Assembly: GCF_019059575.1 (NCBI RefSeq)
Contig: NW_024883462.1
Location: 18,499 to 82,498, forward strand
Source: Amphibalanus amphitrite
Lineage: Eukaryota > Arthropoda > Thecostraca > Balanomorpha > Balanidae
Direction: 5' to 3'
DNA length: 64,000 nucleotides
The notes below the pieces were generated by a model. The model searched no databases and had not been told where the DNA came from. It worked only from the letters and a program-made list of their open reading frames with translations. This document shows positions 1 through 11,489 of this stretch, in pieces (the stretch's first letter is position 1; every line of letters starts with the position of its first letter). A program made the position numbers and the translations under genes.

Positions 1-165
1 CTCCATAGGAAGCGCGTGACGTCCCGCTCAGCTGGATGCAGTGCCACTTGCAGGAATGCCTTCTCGAGGTCAGCTACGAGACCCACTCGTCTGAACCGGA
101 AGCGAATGAGAAGGCCGGTGAGATCGGCTATCAGGTTGGGTCCAGCATTGATATGATCGTTCAGG
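1..165 (-). pseudogene. BEL/Pao reverse transcriptase, continuation after the hAT insertion
   Basis: From the duplicated 8-bp target (158-165) the minus strand is open to the window edge. It carries NAGPNLIADLTGLLIRF and VADLEKAFLQVALH, the BEL/Pao RT segment containing the first catalytic aspartate, then RDVTRFLW. The frame equals that of the segment ending at 4325, so both belong to one interrupted gene. Partial: the rest of RT, RNase H and integrase are outside the window. Confidence 0.85.
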
Positions 166-1503
166 CAGGGTTGGCATTTTTGCCGGCAAAAACTAGTTTA
201 TGCCATTTGCCGGTTTAAACCGGTTTTAACCGGCAAAAAGTGGCAAAAACTGGCAAAAACTAAAAACCAGCACAATGATATGCCTAGACATGGATTTAAA
301 GATGAAACATTTTTTAGGAGAATTCGGTGAAAGCTTTATGCTTTCAACCAGAAGTGACATTGACCGTTGAAGTGTTCTATAACTCAAAAACATTTTCATG
401 GGCTTTCCATAAGGCGCCTTTTGGGGGTGACAAATGAGCCAGTGCAAGAGTGAGTCCTGCACAATCAGAAGTGCGAAGGGGTATCTGCCACTGATATGCG
501 CACTGCACCCTACCGTGGCAGCTTTGCCCCACTCCCCTACATGGAAATACATTCTGTGGTGGATGCCTACTGACATGCATAGACATTTTAAGCAGGGATA
601 AGTACCTAATGAGGCAAACTTCAGAATGTTTGGTGCATCTCTATAACATCAAGAAATGCATTTGTACAGTATATCTAAAAAGTATGTCCCCTGGTTTGGC
701 TCTCCCACAGGAGGCGAATCGGTAACTTGGCTGAATCCCAGTTGCGGCATCCGGCCGCCAGGGTCGCTGCCGCGCGAGCGGCCTTGACCGCTCGCATGTC
801 ATTGGCAGTTCGGTCCCTCCCCATCTATACCGAGGTGGGGAGGGGAGAAGAGGGGAAGAGAGGGGAGGGAGCGGCATCCGCTCGGCACTTGGCGATACCT
901 GGCTGACCCCGCGCTCCCTCGCTGACCTTTGTCCTGCCCTCAGGCGAAGACCGACTTCCTGGCCTGTAGCGGCCCAGCGGAAAACCGAGCTCGCGGGGCG
1001 CGACTCCATTGGCCCAATCTTATAAATGGAATGCTGTCGTATTCACGGCATTAGATAATATTAATAGTGATACCAGCAGTGGATGTGGTAAAATACAGTC
1101 CAAAATAAACGAAAGCACTCGATTCGTGCATAATGCGCCCTCCCATTCAAATCAGCTCGCCCACTTCGATAGATGGTGTAGTTTCTTAGGGCGTAAAAGA
1201 TGCAAAACACTACCGATTTTTTTTTTTTAGCTCGGCCACTGGGACCGACAATATACAATGGACTGAAATGCATGAAAACCATTTTGCATTTAGGTAATAG
1301 CTCCGTTTTCTGCACCCAAACTTAAGCCAGTGACGCCCTGTCCATTCTAAAGCGTTTATAAGATTGGTCCCAGCACCCGATTTTATATGAGGAAGTCGTT
1401 TATAAAGCAACTTATTTCTAACGAATTTATTATTATGGCCACTTTTACAGGACGTCTATAGAGCTTTGACTTTTACATTTCTTCCTCGTTCAGGAGAAAC
1501 GTT

Positions 1504-1720
1504 TTAACCCTCACCGGACCTTCAGGTTTTCTGAATACCGAGGGACGTTGGGGGTTGGAAGTGAGGAAACAACCCCCTTCGCCGATTCGCCCCTAATTGA
1601 GCTAGAGCCTCACGAAAGAAACGATCGTGTGCGTCGTTACGAAATGCAGCGATTGTTCTCCGATTTAAGGACCAGGGTCAGCCGATGACTTCGGAGGTCA
1701 GGTCAAGTGGCCCAAGGCAC
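1504..1720 (+). repeat. Truncated copy of the TTAA-target MITE family
   Basis: It starts TTAACCCTCACCGG and then resembles the terminal ~200 bases of the 34338 element and of the right end of the 1842 element: a run of Cs, then GCCCCTRATTGAGCTAGAGC, CACGAAAGAA and a GATGACTTCGGAGGTCAGGT segment. The other end is missing. The downstream limit is approximate. Confidence 0.5.
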
Positions 1721-1841
1721 AGGTTCGGTTTTTGGTAAATAACTTCGCTAAAAATGATCGCAGATCCGCGATTTTAGCAGTATCGTGTTTGTCTAGCTCA
1801 GGCGTGTCGAATGGTATACTTTTTCTTCGGGTGAGATCAAC

Positions 1842-2729
1842 TTAACCCTCGCCCGTATAGAGGGGGGGGGGTCGAACGGACCCCCTCCCTCGGTTTTTCG
1901 CGAATAACTCGCGTAAAAAGCGGCCGATCGCGACGAAACTTTCGTTACCCTCGCGTTAATCAATTTTACACCCACCCTGAAATTGTCATGACCCTGACCT
2001 TAATGACCTTTGACCTGCGACCTACTTTTCGAGACCATGTTTGGTCGGAATCGCGATTCGGCGTATGTCGGCTCGCATTAGCGGCGCGTTTGCAGTCTTT
2101 TCGTGGTTTTAAGCGTTCAAACATGGGATATGATGTTGCTTCCATGCATTAGGGTGGGTGTCAAGGTCACCGGAAAGTCAGGTCAGGTCATTGACCTTTG
2201 ATGACCTCGGTTCACTTTTTCGAGTTTTACATGTTTCTAGGCCAGTTTTAGGAGCTGAATTCGAATTTAGCAGCCATATGAACATTTACGAAGTAGTTTT
2301 GGTGCCCTCGTAACATGTTGCGAAGCTGTCAGAGGCGGTTGCCACCTACTACGAATACCCTTACTGGTTGACCTGACCTGACCTGACCCGACCTGGCCTA
2401 AATGCATGAAGACATCATCTGTGATCAAAACTAACATGATATTCGTGATCAGCACCCCGAAAACCCCATAGCAGCCACGCTTTACGACTTTCTAACAGGC
2501 CCGATTTTCCCGACTTTTGGGTCATTGACCTGACCTGGAAAGTCAACCGATGACCTAGGACCTTAAAATTGGGTATCATCGACTTCCTCTCGTCACGGCC
2601 AACACGCTCGTTTTTTCCGTGAAGCTCTAGCTCGATCAGGGGCGAAACGGCAAGGGAGGGTCCAACGGACCCCCCCCCCCCCCCTTATACGTTTGCGGCT
2701 GGAAAAACACCAATATGGGCGAGAGTTAA
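1842..2729. mobile_element. TTAA-target (piggyBac-like) MITE, copy 1
   Basis: About 888 bp including TTAA at both ends. The termini are TTAA-CCCTCGCC and GGCGAGAG-TTAA. Its sequence is the reverse complement of 34338-35219 over nearly the whole length (shared GGCCGATCGCGACGAAACTT, ACCATGTTTGG and CGTGACGAGAGGAAG segments). The TTAA flanks suggest a piggyBac-type target. Interior has many AGGTCA hexamers and no transposase. Confidence 0.72.
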
Positions 2730-2739
2730 GGTGTTAACC

Positions 2740-4160
2740 TCGGGTCAAGGTCAGGTCACAGCCCGTCAGGTCACGAAGCTGGTCAAAGGAGGTCATATTG
2801 CATATCAATCGATTCGGCAGGTCTTTTCATGTCCATTAGTGGCTTTATCGACTCGGTAGCTTTAGTTGATCGGGAGTTATTGACGAAAAATTGATACCCT
2901 TGGTTACGTGATAAATGACGTCACGCAAGATCAACAAAGCAAAATTAAAGCATCAGACCTTGCAAGGAGCGCATGAAATCACGATTCCGTGTGCTTGAGA
3001 ATTTGAGATAGTTGTATATCATTTTCGGACCAAACTAGCAATTTCCATATTTCCCTGACTTTTAATGGTGAGAGACTGACCTGATCTCAGGCGACCCTTC
3101 AGAAAATCCGAGATATACATTTATACAAGTTGTGAGACTCTCGATCATACTATAAGATCCTGTAAGTTTCATCTCCCTATGAAAGCTCTGCACTGAGGGT
3201 GTAGCGAAGTTGAACATTTTAGGAGTGTGCATACAGTCCTAAAATGTTGAGGACAGTTTAGGACAGTTTCACACAGTTCATTTTAGGACTGCTCATTTAT
3301 GACGTCATAGATCAGTGACCTGACTTGACTTAAAAATGCGGTTGGCGTAAAAAAATCTGACATCAAATCCCGACTAAAAAAATCGACTTATAATCCGGTT
3401 AATCAAATCCCGACCATGTTTTTACCTGGCCATTAATGTTCTAGCCTTACAGGTGATTGTTTGAACGCGGAAGATGCTGAATCTTGGTTAACCCCATACT
3501 TATCGTATGATAAAGAACGTCAGTGTTAGAAAGTTAATTAACAATTTTATTTAGGATAGTTTAATTCAAGTGGGTATAATCCGACTTGACAATTTACTAG
3601 GAGGGTTTTGCAGCGCTATTAGTTCGGCATTTAATTATAAATCATTGCTAATTTCGATCCGGATATCGTTATTCAATGCTGGCCTTTGCGTCCTCAGAAA
3701 GTTGTTTAAAGTCATGAAGGCTTGCATTGACCCATACTTTCCATTTTTCAGCACTATTATTCGCCGTAGTTGACCAGGTGTTTTCTTCAGCTCTCCCCTG
3801 AATCCTTTGGCTTAGACCTGGCGTATCACCCGTGCATCGCAAGACGCACCTACCACACACAAGTTCATGATCCCCACGAACCCACATCAGCGTCCGTTCG
3901 CTTGGTGTGTGACCCCTTGACCTTTGGCCGCGACAACTGCCAGCTTGCTGGAGCACCCCTCCCTACACGCGCTGCCCCGCCCGCTCCCCTCCCTCCCCCC
4001 CCCCCGGGGTCGTGTCACGAAGGTTCGGGCTTACGCTACTACCGGCCGCTGCGCAGCTGTCACCTAGCGCCTGGGAATGTGTGGTCTGGTGCGGATTCAG
4101 CCAACTACCGGCTCGCGACACCAGCGCCACGTAGTGGCGACGGTACATTCTTTTTAGACA
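2740..4160. other. Interior of the hAT-like element, no gene recognised
   Basis: The first 100 bases continue AGGTCA-rich sequence. A small inverted pair (ATTTTAGGAG / CCTAAAATG) sits near 3215-3285. The rest, including the C-run at 3996-4006, shows no protein similarity that I recognise. Confidence 0.4.
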
Positions 4161-4324
4161 CACTGTACATTTCAGATCCATTCCTAACTAGAAAAGTTGT
4201 GGTTTGGCCCACCTGAGTTTTATCCAGTTTTTGCCAGTTTTTGCCACCGGGGTTTGTGCCAGCCGGTTTAAACCGGTTAAAACCACTGGCAAAAAACAGT
4301 TTTTGCCACCCCCTGCCAACCCTG

Positions 4325-6482
4325 CGTTCAGGGCACTTGGTTGTCCAGCTGCAGCATCGAAAACTACTCGCACTTTGCTCTTTTTGTAGACAGCTTGATG
4401 GGCCAAAATATGCACTGGCCCGTCGGGTACGGTTGGCGCCTTCTCCGCGTGATCGTCATCCAAGTAGTTTTGGATTGCGTTATCATACTCGTCCAGCCGT
4501 CCTTTCTTCTTAAGTGACCTTTCACAGGCATTTAGCCTCGTACTCGCGAGTATTTCATTCGTCGGGACGGAGGCTCTCATCCCTTCCTTCCAAGGCCAAC
4601 AGACTTGATACCTTCCGTTTGGTAGGCGCTCCAGCGTCTCTTCAAAAGAGCGTTTAACTTCATCGTCGCAGCGAATGCGGTCCTTTCCACCATCGGCTTC
4701 CTCGGTACTAATTCCTACCTTCTCCAGGCTCCAGAGGTCTTGTAAGAGGTCTTCGGCCTTCTCCGCTCTGATGAAGTTGGAAGTCGCTGCCTGAGTTGCT
4801 TTCCCAGAGCCGGAGGGACCGGAGATGATCCAGCCGAATCGCGAGCCCAGCGCGATGGGCCCGGCAGTTCCGATCTTCATGCGGCCGTCGATCACCTCCC
4901 GCATGTAGTCCTGTCCAATCAGTACGGAGATGGTGTGATCTTCGCCTTCCAGTGTCACCGGTTCAGCCAGCTGCAGTCCTTTCAAGTGAGCGTGACGTCT
5001 GATCGCCGGCTCCGCTCTCGGTGGTGAGCTGCAGATCGTCGGCACGACATAGGCTGTGATCGCCAGAGGTGGGGTTCCGTCACAGAGGCCTTTTAGTGAT
5101 ATCTGCACCTTCCTCATCTTTTGCTTCGTCTGCCCCCCTCCGAACGACTGCACGTTCATGTCGTCGAGGGCCAGCTGCTGGCAGTGAAGCTGGTCGGCCA
5201 CGGCGGATGTCACAAACGACTGGTTACTACCGGTGTCCAGCATCACCCTTACTACTTTTCGGTCCGCTTCGCCCATTGCATACACCCGCGCCGTCTGCAT
5301 TAGAATGACCCCATTGCCTCCAGCGCTCGCTCCGCTAGCGCTTGCGGCTATTACCGTCGGGTTCGAGGAGGGCTCCGTCGCTGATGTCTCGAGTTGTGCT
5401 GTGTTGACCGTCCGAGATGCGGATCGTTCGCACAACAACGAGTGGTGGGGGCCCGAGCACCGCTCGCACCTGGGTCTGTTGGCCGGGCATTCCGCTGCGC
5501 GGTGCCGGGGTTCTAAGCACCAAAAACATGCGCCGGCTCGAATCAGTCGATCTCGCCGGTCAGTTATGGTCATATGCTTAGCTTTCCGACACTTGCTCGT
5601 GGCATGTTGGTACTCGCAGAACAGGCATGTCTGACCAAGAGATCCAGAACTGGTCGCAAGGGCGGTGGCTGATGCTATATTTTTGCCGACTGATCGTCTT
5701 AACATAGACTCCAAGGTTTTACCGTGCGCGACTAAATATTGCGCCGCATGTTCGACTAAGTCAGCAGACACCTTGCATCCTTTCTCCTTGAGATAGACTT
5801 CCAAGGAGTCCGGGCAGCTTTCCAGGAACTGTTCAGTCACGATCAGATCGAAGAGACCTTCGTATGAAGCATCAGTTCCCGACAGCTCGATCCACCTGGC
5901 CAAGTATGACTCAAGACGAGACAAAAATTGACTTGGGCTCTCGTCTGTCTCTGGTAAGATATTTCTCAGTTTCAGGCGGTAACCCTCTGATGTTAGCCCA
6001 TACCGCTCGAGCAAGGCTGCCTTTAAATCCTCATACCACTCCGCTTGTTCTTCTGAAAGCCGGGAATATGTTTCTAGAGCCTTTCCTGTGAGGAGGGCAC
6101 TAAGGTGCCCTGCCCATTGGTGCTCCGGCCAATCATTGAGCCGGGCGTGGCGCTCGAATCTCTTGATGTAGGCATCCATTTTGTCTTTTTCTTCGTCGAA
6201 CGTGGGCATTTTGGGACCCGTAACAGTGCCTCGTCTCGGCCTCTCCGTGTCCGCCGAGGTTTCCGACGGGGCGCGTAATCTTGCTAGCTCCAGTTCATGT
6301 TTTCGTTCCTTTTCGCGTTCTTCCCTATCTCTTTCCTGGGCTTTTTCTTCTCTCTCTTCCTTTTCCTTTTCCCTCTCTCTTTCCAGTCTTCTCTCCTCTC
6401 TTTCTAGTTGTTTGCATGCGAAAGTCAACGCTGCTTCGCCTGTCAATCCATGTCTAGCTGCGACTTCAATGTAAGCTTCCAT
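4325..6482 (-). CDS. BEL/Pao gag-pol polyprotein, N-terminal part (disrupted)
   Basis: About 719 codons are open from the ATG at 6482 to the hAT insertion at 4325. In order: a highly charged Glu/Arg coiled-coil-like stretch (about residues 22-70), a retrotransposon gag domain (about 92-240), three Cys/His knuckles (first CLFC at about 286, then near 319 and 339), a retropepsin-like protease with DTGSNQSFV at about 416 followed by a LIGQDY segment typical of the BEL-associated DUF1758 region, the FGWIISG linker, and the first RT motif, VRVVFDA, at about 704. The product would assemble a capsid and process and copy element RNA. Translation beyond residue 719 runs into the inserted element and hits a stop at 4188; those residues are not part of the protein. 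A GTG at 6506 lies in the primer binding site and is rejected as start. Confidence 0.85.
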
Positions 6483-6496
6483 TTCGCTAGTCCTGA

Positions 6497-6514
6497 GTCC
6501 TGTCACGGTCGCCA
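6497..6514 (-). other. Probable primer binding site of the BEL/Pao element
   Basis: Two bases after the LTR end the minus strand reads TGGCGACCGTGACAGGAC. A stretch starting TGG at this position is where a tRNA 3' end primes minus-strand synthesis in LTR elements. The tRNA used was not identified. This position also explains why the reading frame should start at the ATG at 6482 and not at the GTG at 6506, which lies inside this site. Confidence 0.55.
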
Positions 6515-6516
6515 GA

Positions 6517-6755
6517 TGTTGTGATTGGATTCAAAACGTTTATAAATCGAAGTCTTGTTCTAATCTACCGTCCATAGTGTCTAACGTCTAACATCCATTA
6601 TCAGAATCGATTCATAAATCTAATCTAATCTAATTGTGATAAAACACTTGAGGTCTGGTGTCCAACCGTCCTGTATTTCCACATCCCGGTTAACCATCAA
6701 AACATCGGTATTGGTCGCGTGAGGATGATGCGAGGGAGCTCCGCATTTCACAACA
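6517..6755 (-). repeat. 5' LTR of the BEL/Pao element
   Basis: The 239-bp segment begins on the minus strand with TGTTGTGA (at 6755) and ends with TCACAACA (at 6517), the TG...CA inverted ends expected of an LTR. It lies just upstream of the primer-binding-site-like stretch and the gag start. The partner 3' LTR is off the window, so the limits rest on the inverted ends alone. Confidence 0.7.
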
Positions 6756-7091
6756 GGGCTAATGTTAAAATGCCAAAATCAAAGGGGGACACGGTGCCCT
6801 CCCCGTTCCGCCGCCTATGGCTCACACTAAGTAGAGCTTATTGAGCAATGACTAATGAGCAGGCCCTGACCCCTCCCTACCATCTGGCATCTTACTGAGC
6901 AATTCTGGACAGGTAACAGAAATTTGTATGTCAAAGTTCAGCATACCCTTTACATCAAAGCTGGCATGGTTTGCCCCAAGGCCCAAACAATACACTTAAA
7001 CTGGCTGTGGTGATTCCTATCAACCACGGACCATCCCTGATCGCTACAAAATAGAAATTATATTTCTACCTATGCTACTTAGTGTAAGCCG
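6756..7091. other. Unassigned spacer
   Basis: Sequence between the BEL LTR and a TTAA-target element. I see no long reading frame, RNA or repeat here. Confidence 0.4.
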
Positions 7092-7540
7092 TTAAAGGAA
7101 ATAGTTCACTTTTAACATGGGATTTTGAACTGGAATAGCAGTTTCGTAGCTTGAGCTGAGACTAGCACAAATCAGGAGCTTTTACGGCTCAACGATCACC
7201 CTAGACGAAGATATTCCATTTCTCGTTCCGAAAAGAGTGCCTTGCAGAGGAATGTGTGCCTTGCACAGGAATGCAGCCACGGCATCGTCAGCCAATCAGC
7301 ATGCTGCTTACAGCTAATGCAGCATGCGTAGGTTTCAACTACGCAATATGATTGGTCAACGCGTAATAAGCTTCCGCGTCAAACATTATTTTACATAGAA
7401 TATAGTTCGTCCTATATTAAAATATAGAAAATAATTGTTTTTACAAAAAGTTTTTATTTTATTTTCTGATCATTTTGAGCATAAATATCGGAAATCCATA
7501 GCAAAATACTAATTTCAGGAAAGTGAACTGTTTCCTTTAA
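7092..7540. mobile_element. TTAA-target MITE (AAGGAAATAGTTCAC family)
   Basis: 449 bp with TTAA at both ends and inverted termini TTAAAGGAAATAGTTCACTT / AAGTGAACTGTTTCCTTTAA. Bases just inside the left end (TTTTAACATGGGATTTTGAA) resemble the 14202 element, so the two belong to one superfamily. Confidence 0.75.
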
Positions 7541-8720
7541 GTAATTTCATGAAACTGAAATGGAATAATTAAAATGATATCAACACTAATGTAAAGACGG
7601 TGAAACAATTCATCTCGATTTCAGCAACAGCAAGCCACTGTCAGCGTTGGTGTCAGCTTACCTCTTCCTGATAGCTTTCATGGTCTCTCTTGATGAGGTT
7701 TTGTAGCTGAGGCAAATTATTAGGCAACTGGTTTCCAACTCTCGCGGTTCTATTCATGCTTGACGAAAAATAACAAAATTAAGGGCAAAGTGACATACCC
7801 TTCGACGTCACTTCTTGTTCTTGTTCTTGTTGGATTAGGGCGCGTAGCTGCCAGGGTACCTTCGACGTCACACACACGTGTGTATACCAAAACAGCAGAC
7901 ACGCATGTGTAAATGTCTTTTCTGCGCAATAAACGGAACATTTTTTTGTCGTTATTTCACTGCACTTTTCTTATTAGAAAACATGCATCAAAATTACAGC
8001 CAACGTTTTTAAACATGCAGCACTCTGCACTTGCCAGGTCGGCTGAAATTAATATTGCATTGAAGGAATTACATAGATATAGTTATCTATGAGGAATCGG
8101 GAATCTTATTGCATTATTCGAATCAACTAAAAAAATGGACAAAGTTGATGATGTGTTTTTGTCAGCCGTCTTATAATCGGTAACTGGTGAACTTTAAAGT
8201 TTGTAAGGGCATAATTCAGCGCGAAGCGTATGTACGTACCTACATCGACGAGGAGCGGCGGGCCGGAGTACCAGAGTGCGTGTAAGGCCAGTCCGCCGTA
8301 TGATAGCCTCCGGCGGGAAAGGCGTGCCCGCCGGGTGAAAGGCTGCGGCTGGCCGGGACCTGGGACTCGCGGGCCCGTCTCTCGGGGCATTTGCCAGGGC
8401 GGTGTCGTCGGGGCAACACCTTTCGGTAAGCGATCTTTTCCCTCCCGCAACGCCCAGGCGCTGCGGAAGTCCCCGACATATGTCCTGGATTTTAGTTGGC
8501 TTTCTGACCCGCTGCAAAGTGCAAATAGCGGTGGCTGGTGGGCACTCTCGTTTATATCCAGGACCGCCCCGTCTAAATTATATTTAATCGGCGCGGCGCG
8601 TAGTGCGGGTATGAGTGTGCAAATGTGTGTCGTGCGCGTGGATGTGAGTAAGTGAACGGGAGATGATTTGATCCGCAGTACCTACTAAAAATATAGAGTC
8701 GGGAATGTGAGCCAAATCTT
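7541..8720. other. Unassigned, no gene recognised
   Basis: Contains a (TTGTTC)n stretch near 7819 and the direct repeat CCTTCGACGTCAC at 7799 and 7859. Overlapping frames at 8127-8655 on both strands reflect high GC and show no known domain. Confidence 0.35.
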
Positions 8721-9104
8721 TGCATGGGTGTCGATTTGTATACTTTTGGGGGTGCTGCAGCACCCCCAATGCTCAAATGAGCACCCCCAATGGTTTTCCG
8801 GGCACCCCCAAATGTTCCAGTTAGCAACCCCAATCATTTTGTCCCTCAATAACTCCCACTAACTCTGCTTGAGGAAAATAATTCGTTCCGCAGCCTTTCA
8901 CTACTAAAAATAAAACAATTACGCAATTTACAATGCATGAAATAAGATGTAAAGAAAAGAAAAGTTAGAAGAAAAGTTAAAAGTTAAAAAGTTAAAAAAG
9001 AAAAGTTAGAAGGGCGAAAAAAGACGTTCAGTTGCAAAGACACTGGTGTGGGTCCGTCGTACACGAGTGTCTGATCCTTAAAGCTGATAACGCGTACCCT
9101 TTAC

Positions 9105-9840
9105 AAGCCGGCAGGGGGCTCCAGAGACCGGCGACGGGCCCTCAGAGGCCGGCAAAGGCCATCAGAGGCCGGTGGTACCTTCAGAAACCCTGTGGGGTCG
9201 TCTTTAGAGACCTGCACGGACTCGGACGCCGATGGGGCCCTCAGAGTCGCCGGTGTGGGGCCTTCAAATGTCACCGGTGGGTGGCCGTCATGTGCACTTG
9301 TGGGGCCCTCAGAAGCGACGGTGTTGGGCCCTCAGAGCCGCCGATATAGGGCCTTAAGAGGCACTAGTGCGGGGCCCTCAGATATGGCAATGTATGGCCC
9401 TCCGAGGCGCCGGTGTAGGGGCTTCACAGTTGCCGGTGATGGCCCTCACAGGCGCCGTTGTGGAGGCTCTCAGAGACACTGGTTTAGGGCCATCACAGGC
9501 GCGCGTGTGGCCCTCAGAACTGCTGTTACGGAACGGACCCTTCATAGGCCGACAAGAGATATCAAGAGGTCACCGGTGCCTTCAGGAGCCTTGTGGGGTT
9601 CTCAGAGACCGGCATGGTGCTCTCAGACGCCGCTGGGACCCTCCGAGCCACCTGTGTGGGACCGTCAGGGTCGCTGGTACCTGACGAGGGCCCTCAGAAC
9701 CGCCCACGTAGGGGTTTTAAAGGCATTGGTGTAGGGCCTCAGAGACGCCGGCGTGGCGCTCAGGGGCGTCGGTGAGGGCCCTCACAGTCGCCGTTATAGG
9801 GGCCCTCAGAGAAATGGGTGTGGGGCCATTACAGGCGGGT
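9105..9840. repeat. Degenerate GC-rich minisatellite (GGGCCCTCAGAG units)
   Basis: Roughly 30-bp units built on GGGCCCTCAGAGNCGCCGGTGT repeat imperfectly through this stretch, with further copies at 10360-10440. The long plus-strand frames here are by-products of the repeat and GC content. Confidence 0.7.
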
Positions 9841-9889
9841 GCGGAGCTCCTAGAGCTGGCGCCCTTACCCAGCCAGCAATTTGGTTCGG

Positions 9890-10260
9890 CGCAAGTCCGT
9901 TTTGCCCCGGCAACTGCGACATGCCAGACTTGGGCCGGTATAAACGGAACGCCGTCAAATCCGGGGTTTGGGTCGATACGACTCTATTCCGGCTAGCCAG
10001 TATTTGCTGTAGCGCTCCCGGGTTTGATATGGTTCCGGACCGCCAAGTCTGGCTCAAGTCAGGCTCCCTGCCATGGCTCAAGTCCGGCTCCCTACGACCA
10101 GGTCCGGCTGCACCCCATAGCTGCTCTGGCTTACTGTGGCTGAAGTACGGTGGAGGTACGGCGCGGCTGATGCGGCATAAGTCCGGCTGTGATGCGGGCG
10201 AGCTCCGGTATCGTGTGTCAGCTCCAGTAGAGCCCCAGACCTTGCCCGTACTTTAGCCGG
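9890..10260. repeat. Degenerate minisatellite (CAAGTCCGGCTC units)
   Basis: Imperfect short copies of CAAGTCYGGCTCC recur at irregular 20-35 base spacing. The type differs from the adjacent GGGCCCTCAGAG array. No gene is seen. Confidence 0.5.
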
Positions 10261-10444
10261 AGCAAATGGCGGAGCTAGCCAGAGTAAAACCAGCTACGGC
10301 CAAGACCAAATTAGCTGGCTGGGAATAAGCCGGTTAAGATCCCCAGAGTCCGACATGTGGCCCTCCGAAGCCGGTAAGGGGCCCTCAGAGGCCGCAAAGG
10401 GGCCCTCAGAGACTGGCTTGGGGCCCTTATGGAGATCTTAGTGT

Positions 10445-11060
10445 TGGTACTTGTGGGCCCATGAGGGTTTTTTTTACGAGCCCCGTGGATCCTTCTTTGT
10501 CCAAATATGGCCAACATTGACTCTTAGCGGCCAATGGCGCCTCAGGGCCCCTCAAGCCCGAATAACCCGAGGGGACCCTGGGCCCGAACCTGATGGGGGG
10601 GGGGGGGCACGTGCCTCACGGCCCACCTGGCTACGCCACTGAGGAAAATCGTAAACCCGTAAATATCCAAATGCGATCACCTGTCATTTTTCAGCGATCA
10701 TTATTGGGATCGTCTGATTACCGCCAGAGCCTCGTAGCCACCGTTGCCTCCGCGCAATGTCCGCCCCTGCGGACCGCAGCGGCTGCTGCACCGGTGCTAA
10801 TCGCCGTCATTGGTTTCTGTCACCTTATTACAGAGGTGTCGGGGCTGCTGCCATGCTGCCGGCAAATATACGACTTTTTTCGGAAAGATGTTTATGTAAT
10901 AAGGTAGCCAAGTACTAGGACGAGCAGAATGATTTTCAAGAAGAACGTTCTGCCCTTGGGAAATGTTAGTGGAAACCCCGGCATTATCAGTACCTTATGG
11001 GGATAACCAACCCTGCTTTGTACGGTTGTGCCCCATGGCAAAGCTGCAATCTTTCACCCG
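10445..11060. other. Unassigned
   Basis: Apart from a G-run at 10596-10607, I see no known element, RNA or conserved coding sequence. Confidence 0.35.
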
Positions 11061-11489
11061 GTGCAGGGGTTGAGCACCCCCAACCATTTTGAAAAATCGA
11101 CACCCCTGTAGATTAGTTGGGTAACGGCAGATGCCGGGCTGATACACGGTGAACGTGAACGAACAATCATACGGGCCGCTTAGTTTAATACACCCGGGTG
11201 GCAGGCGGGCATTGTAGAGTAACTTTATACGGCCGGGGAACCAATAAAAAGTTGCAGGTTCCGATGCTTGAATCCCCTACAAGTTATAGCATGACCTTGA
11301 TAAGGAAAGGTCAAAATTTGTCATTGCATTTTGCAACAAATACCATCCTAGGATGGCTGCAGCGCCAGCTTGCAAGTATGGCGGTTGAAAAGTCCTGTCC
11401 GCTCCGGGTGACAGCTTACTTATGCGGTATGCCGTATCCGATGTGGGTGTGGGTGGAGCAGGTATTGGCTATGTACTGTTATCTGTGGC

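Larger units (their letters stand above)
166..4324. mobile_element. Non-autonomous hAT-like DNA transposon inserted in BEL pol
   Basis: The 4159-bp element has perfect 11-bp terminal inverted repeats (CAGGGTTGGCA at 166; TGCCAACCCTG ending at 4324) and is flanked by an exact 8-bp duplication CGTTCAGG (158-165 and 4325-4332), the hAT signature. Subterminal regions match as inverted copies and both hold the palindrome CCGGTTTAAACCGG (210-223, 4263-4276) among CAAAAACTGG-like motifs, plausible transposase-binding sites. No transposase frame is visible. The interior holds TTAA-target repeats (1504-2729) and otherwise unassigned sequence (270-1500, 2740-4200). Confidence 0.85.
1..6755 (-). mobile_element. 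BEL/Pao LTR retrotransposon, 5' part, truncated by the window edge
   Basis: Reading on the minus strand there is an LTR (6517-6755), a primer-binding-site-like stretch, a gag-protease-RT reading frame (6482 down to 4325) and more RT at 165-1. The order gag, three Cys/His zinc knuckles, DTG aspartic protease, then an RT that opens with RVVFDA and later has ADLEKAFLQV is diagnostic of BEL/Pao. The rest of pol and the 3' LTR lie outside the window. The coding frame is open except for the hAT-like insertion at 166-4324, so the copy is fairly young but dead. No 4-6 bp target duplication can be tested because only one end is present. Confidence 0.88.
8724..11106. mobile_element. Possible inverted-repeat element enclosing GC-rich minisatellites
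   Basis: The left end reads GGGTGTCGATTTGTATAC then GGGGGTGCT (8727 on); the right end, reverse-complemented, reads GGGGTGTCGATTTTTCAA then GGGGGTGCT. Several GAGCACCCCCAATG copies lie at 8755-8830. No clean 8-bp flanking duplication is seen, so limits and class (possibly hAT) are tentative. Confidence 0.4.

Noticed and set aside
4188-4324. C-terminal ~45 residues of the open frame continuing from BEL pol
   Set aside because: They come from reading into the inserted hAT-like element; similarity to BEL RT stops at the duplicated target site.
6483-6506. GTG at 6506 as the BEL start codon
   Set aside because: It lies within the primer binding site; the first ATG in frame is at 6482.
9192-10256. 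Long plus-strand frames of 167-180 codons
   Set aside because: They lie in GC-rich degenerate minisatellites where stops are rare, and the translations are low complexity.
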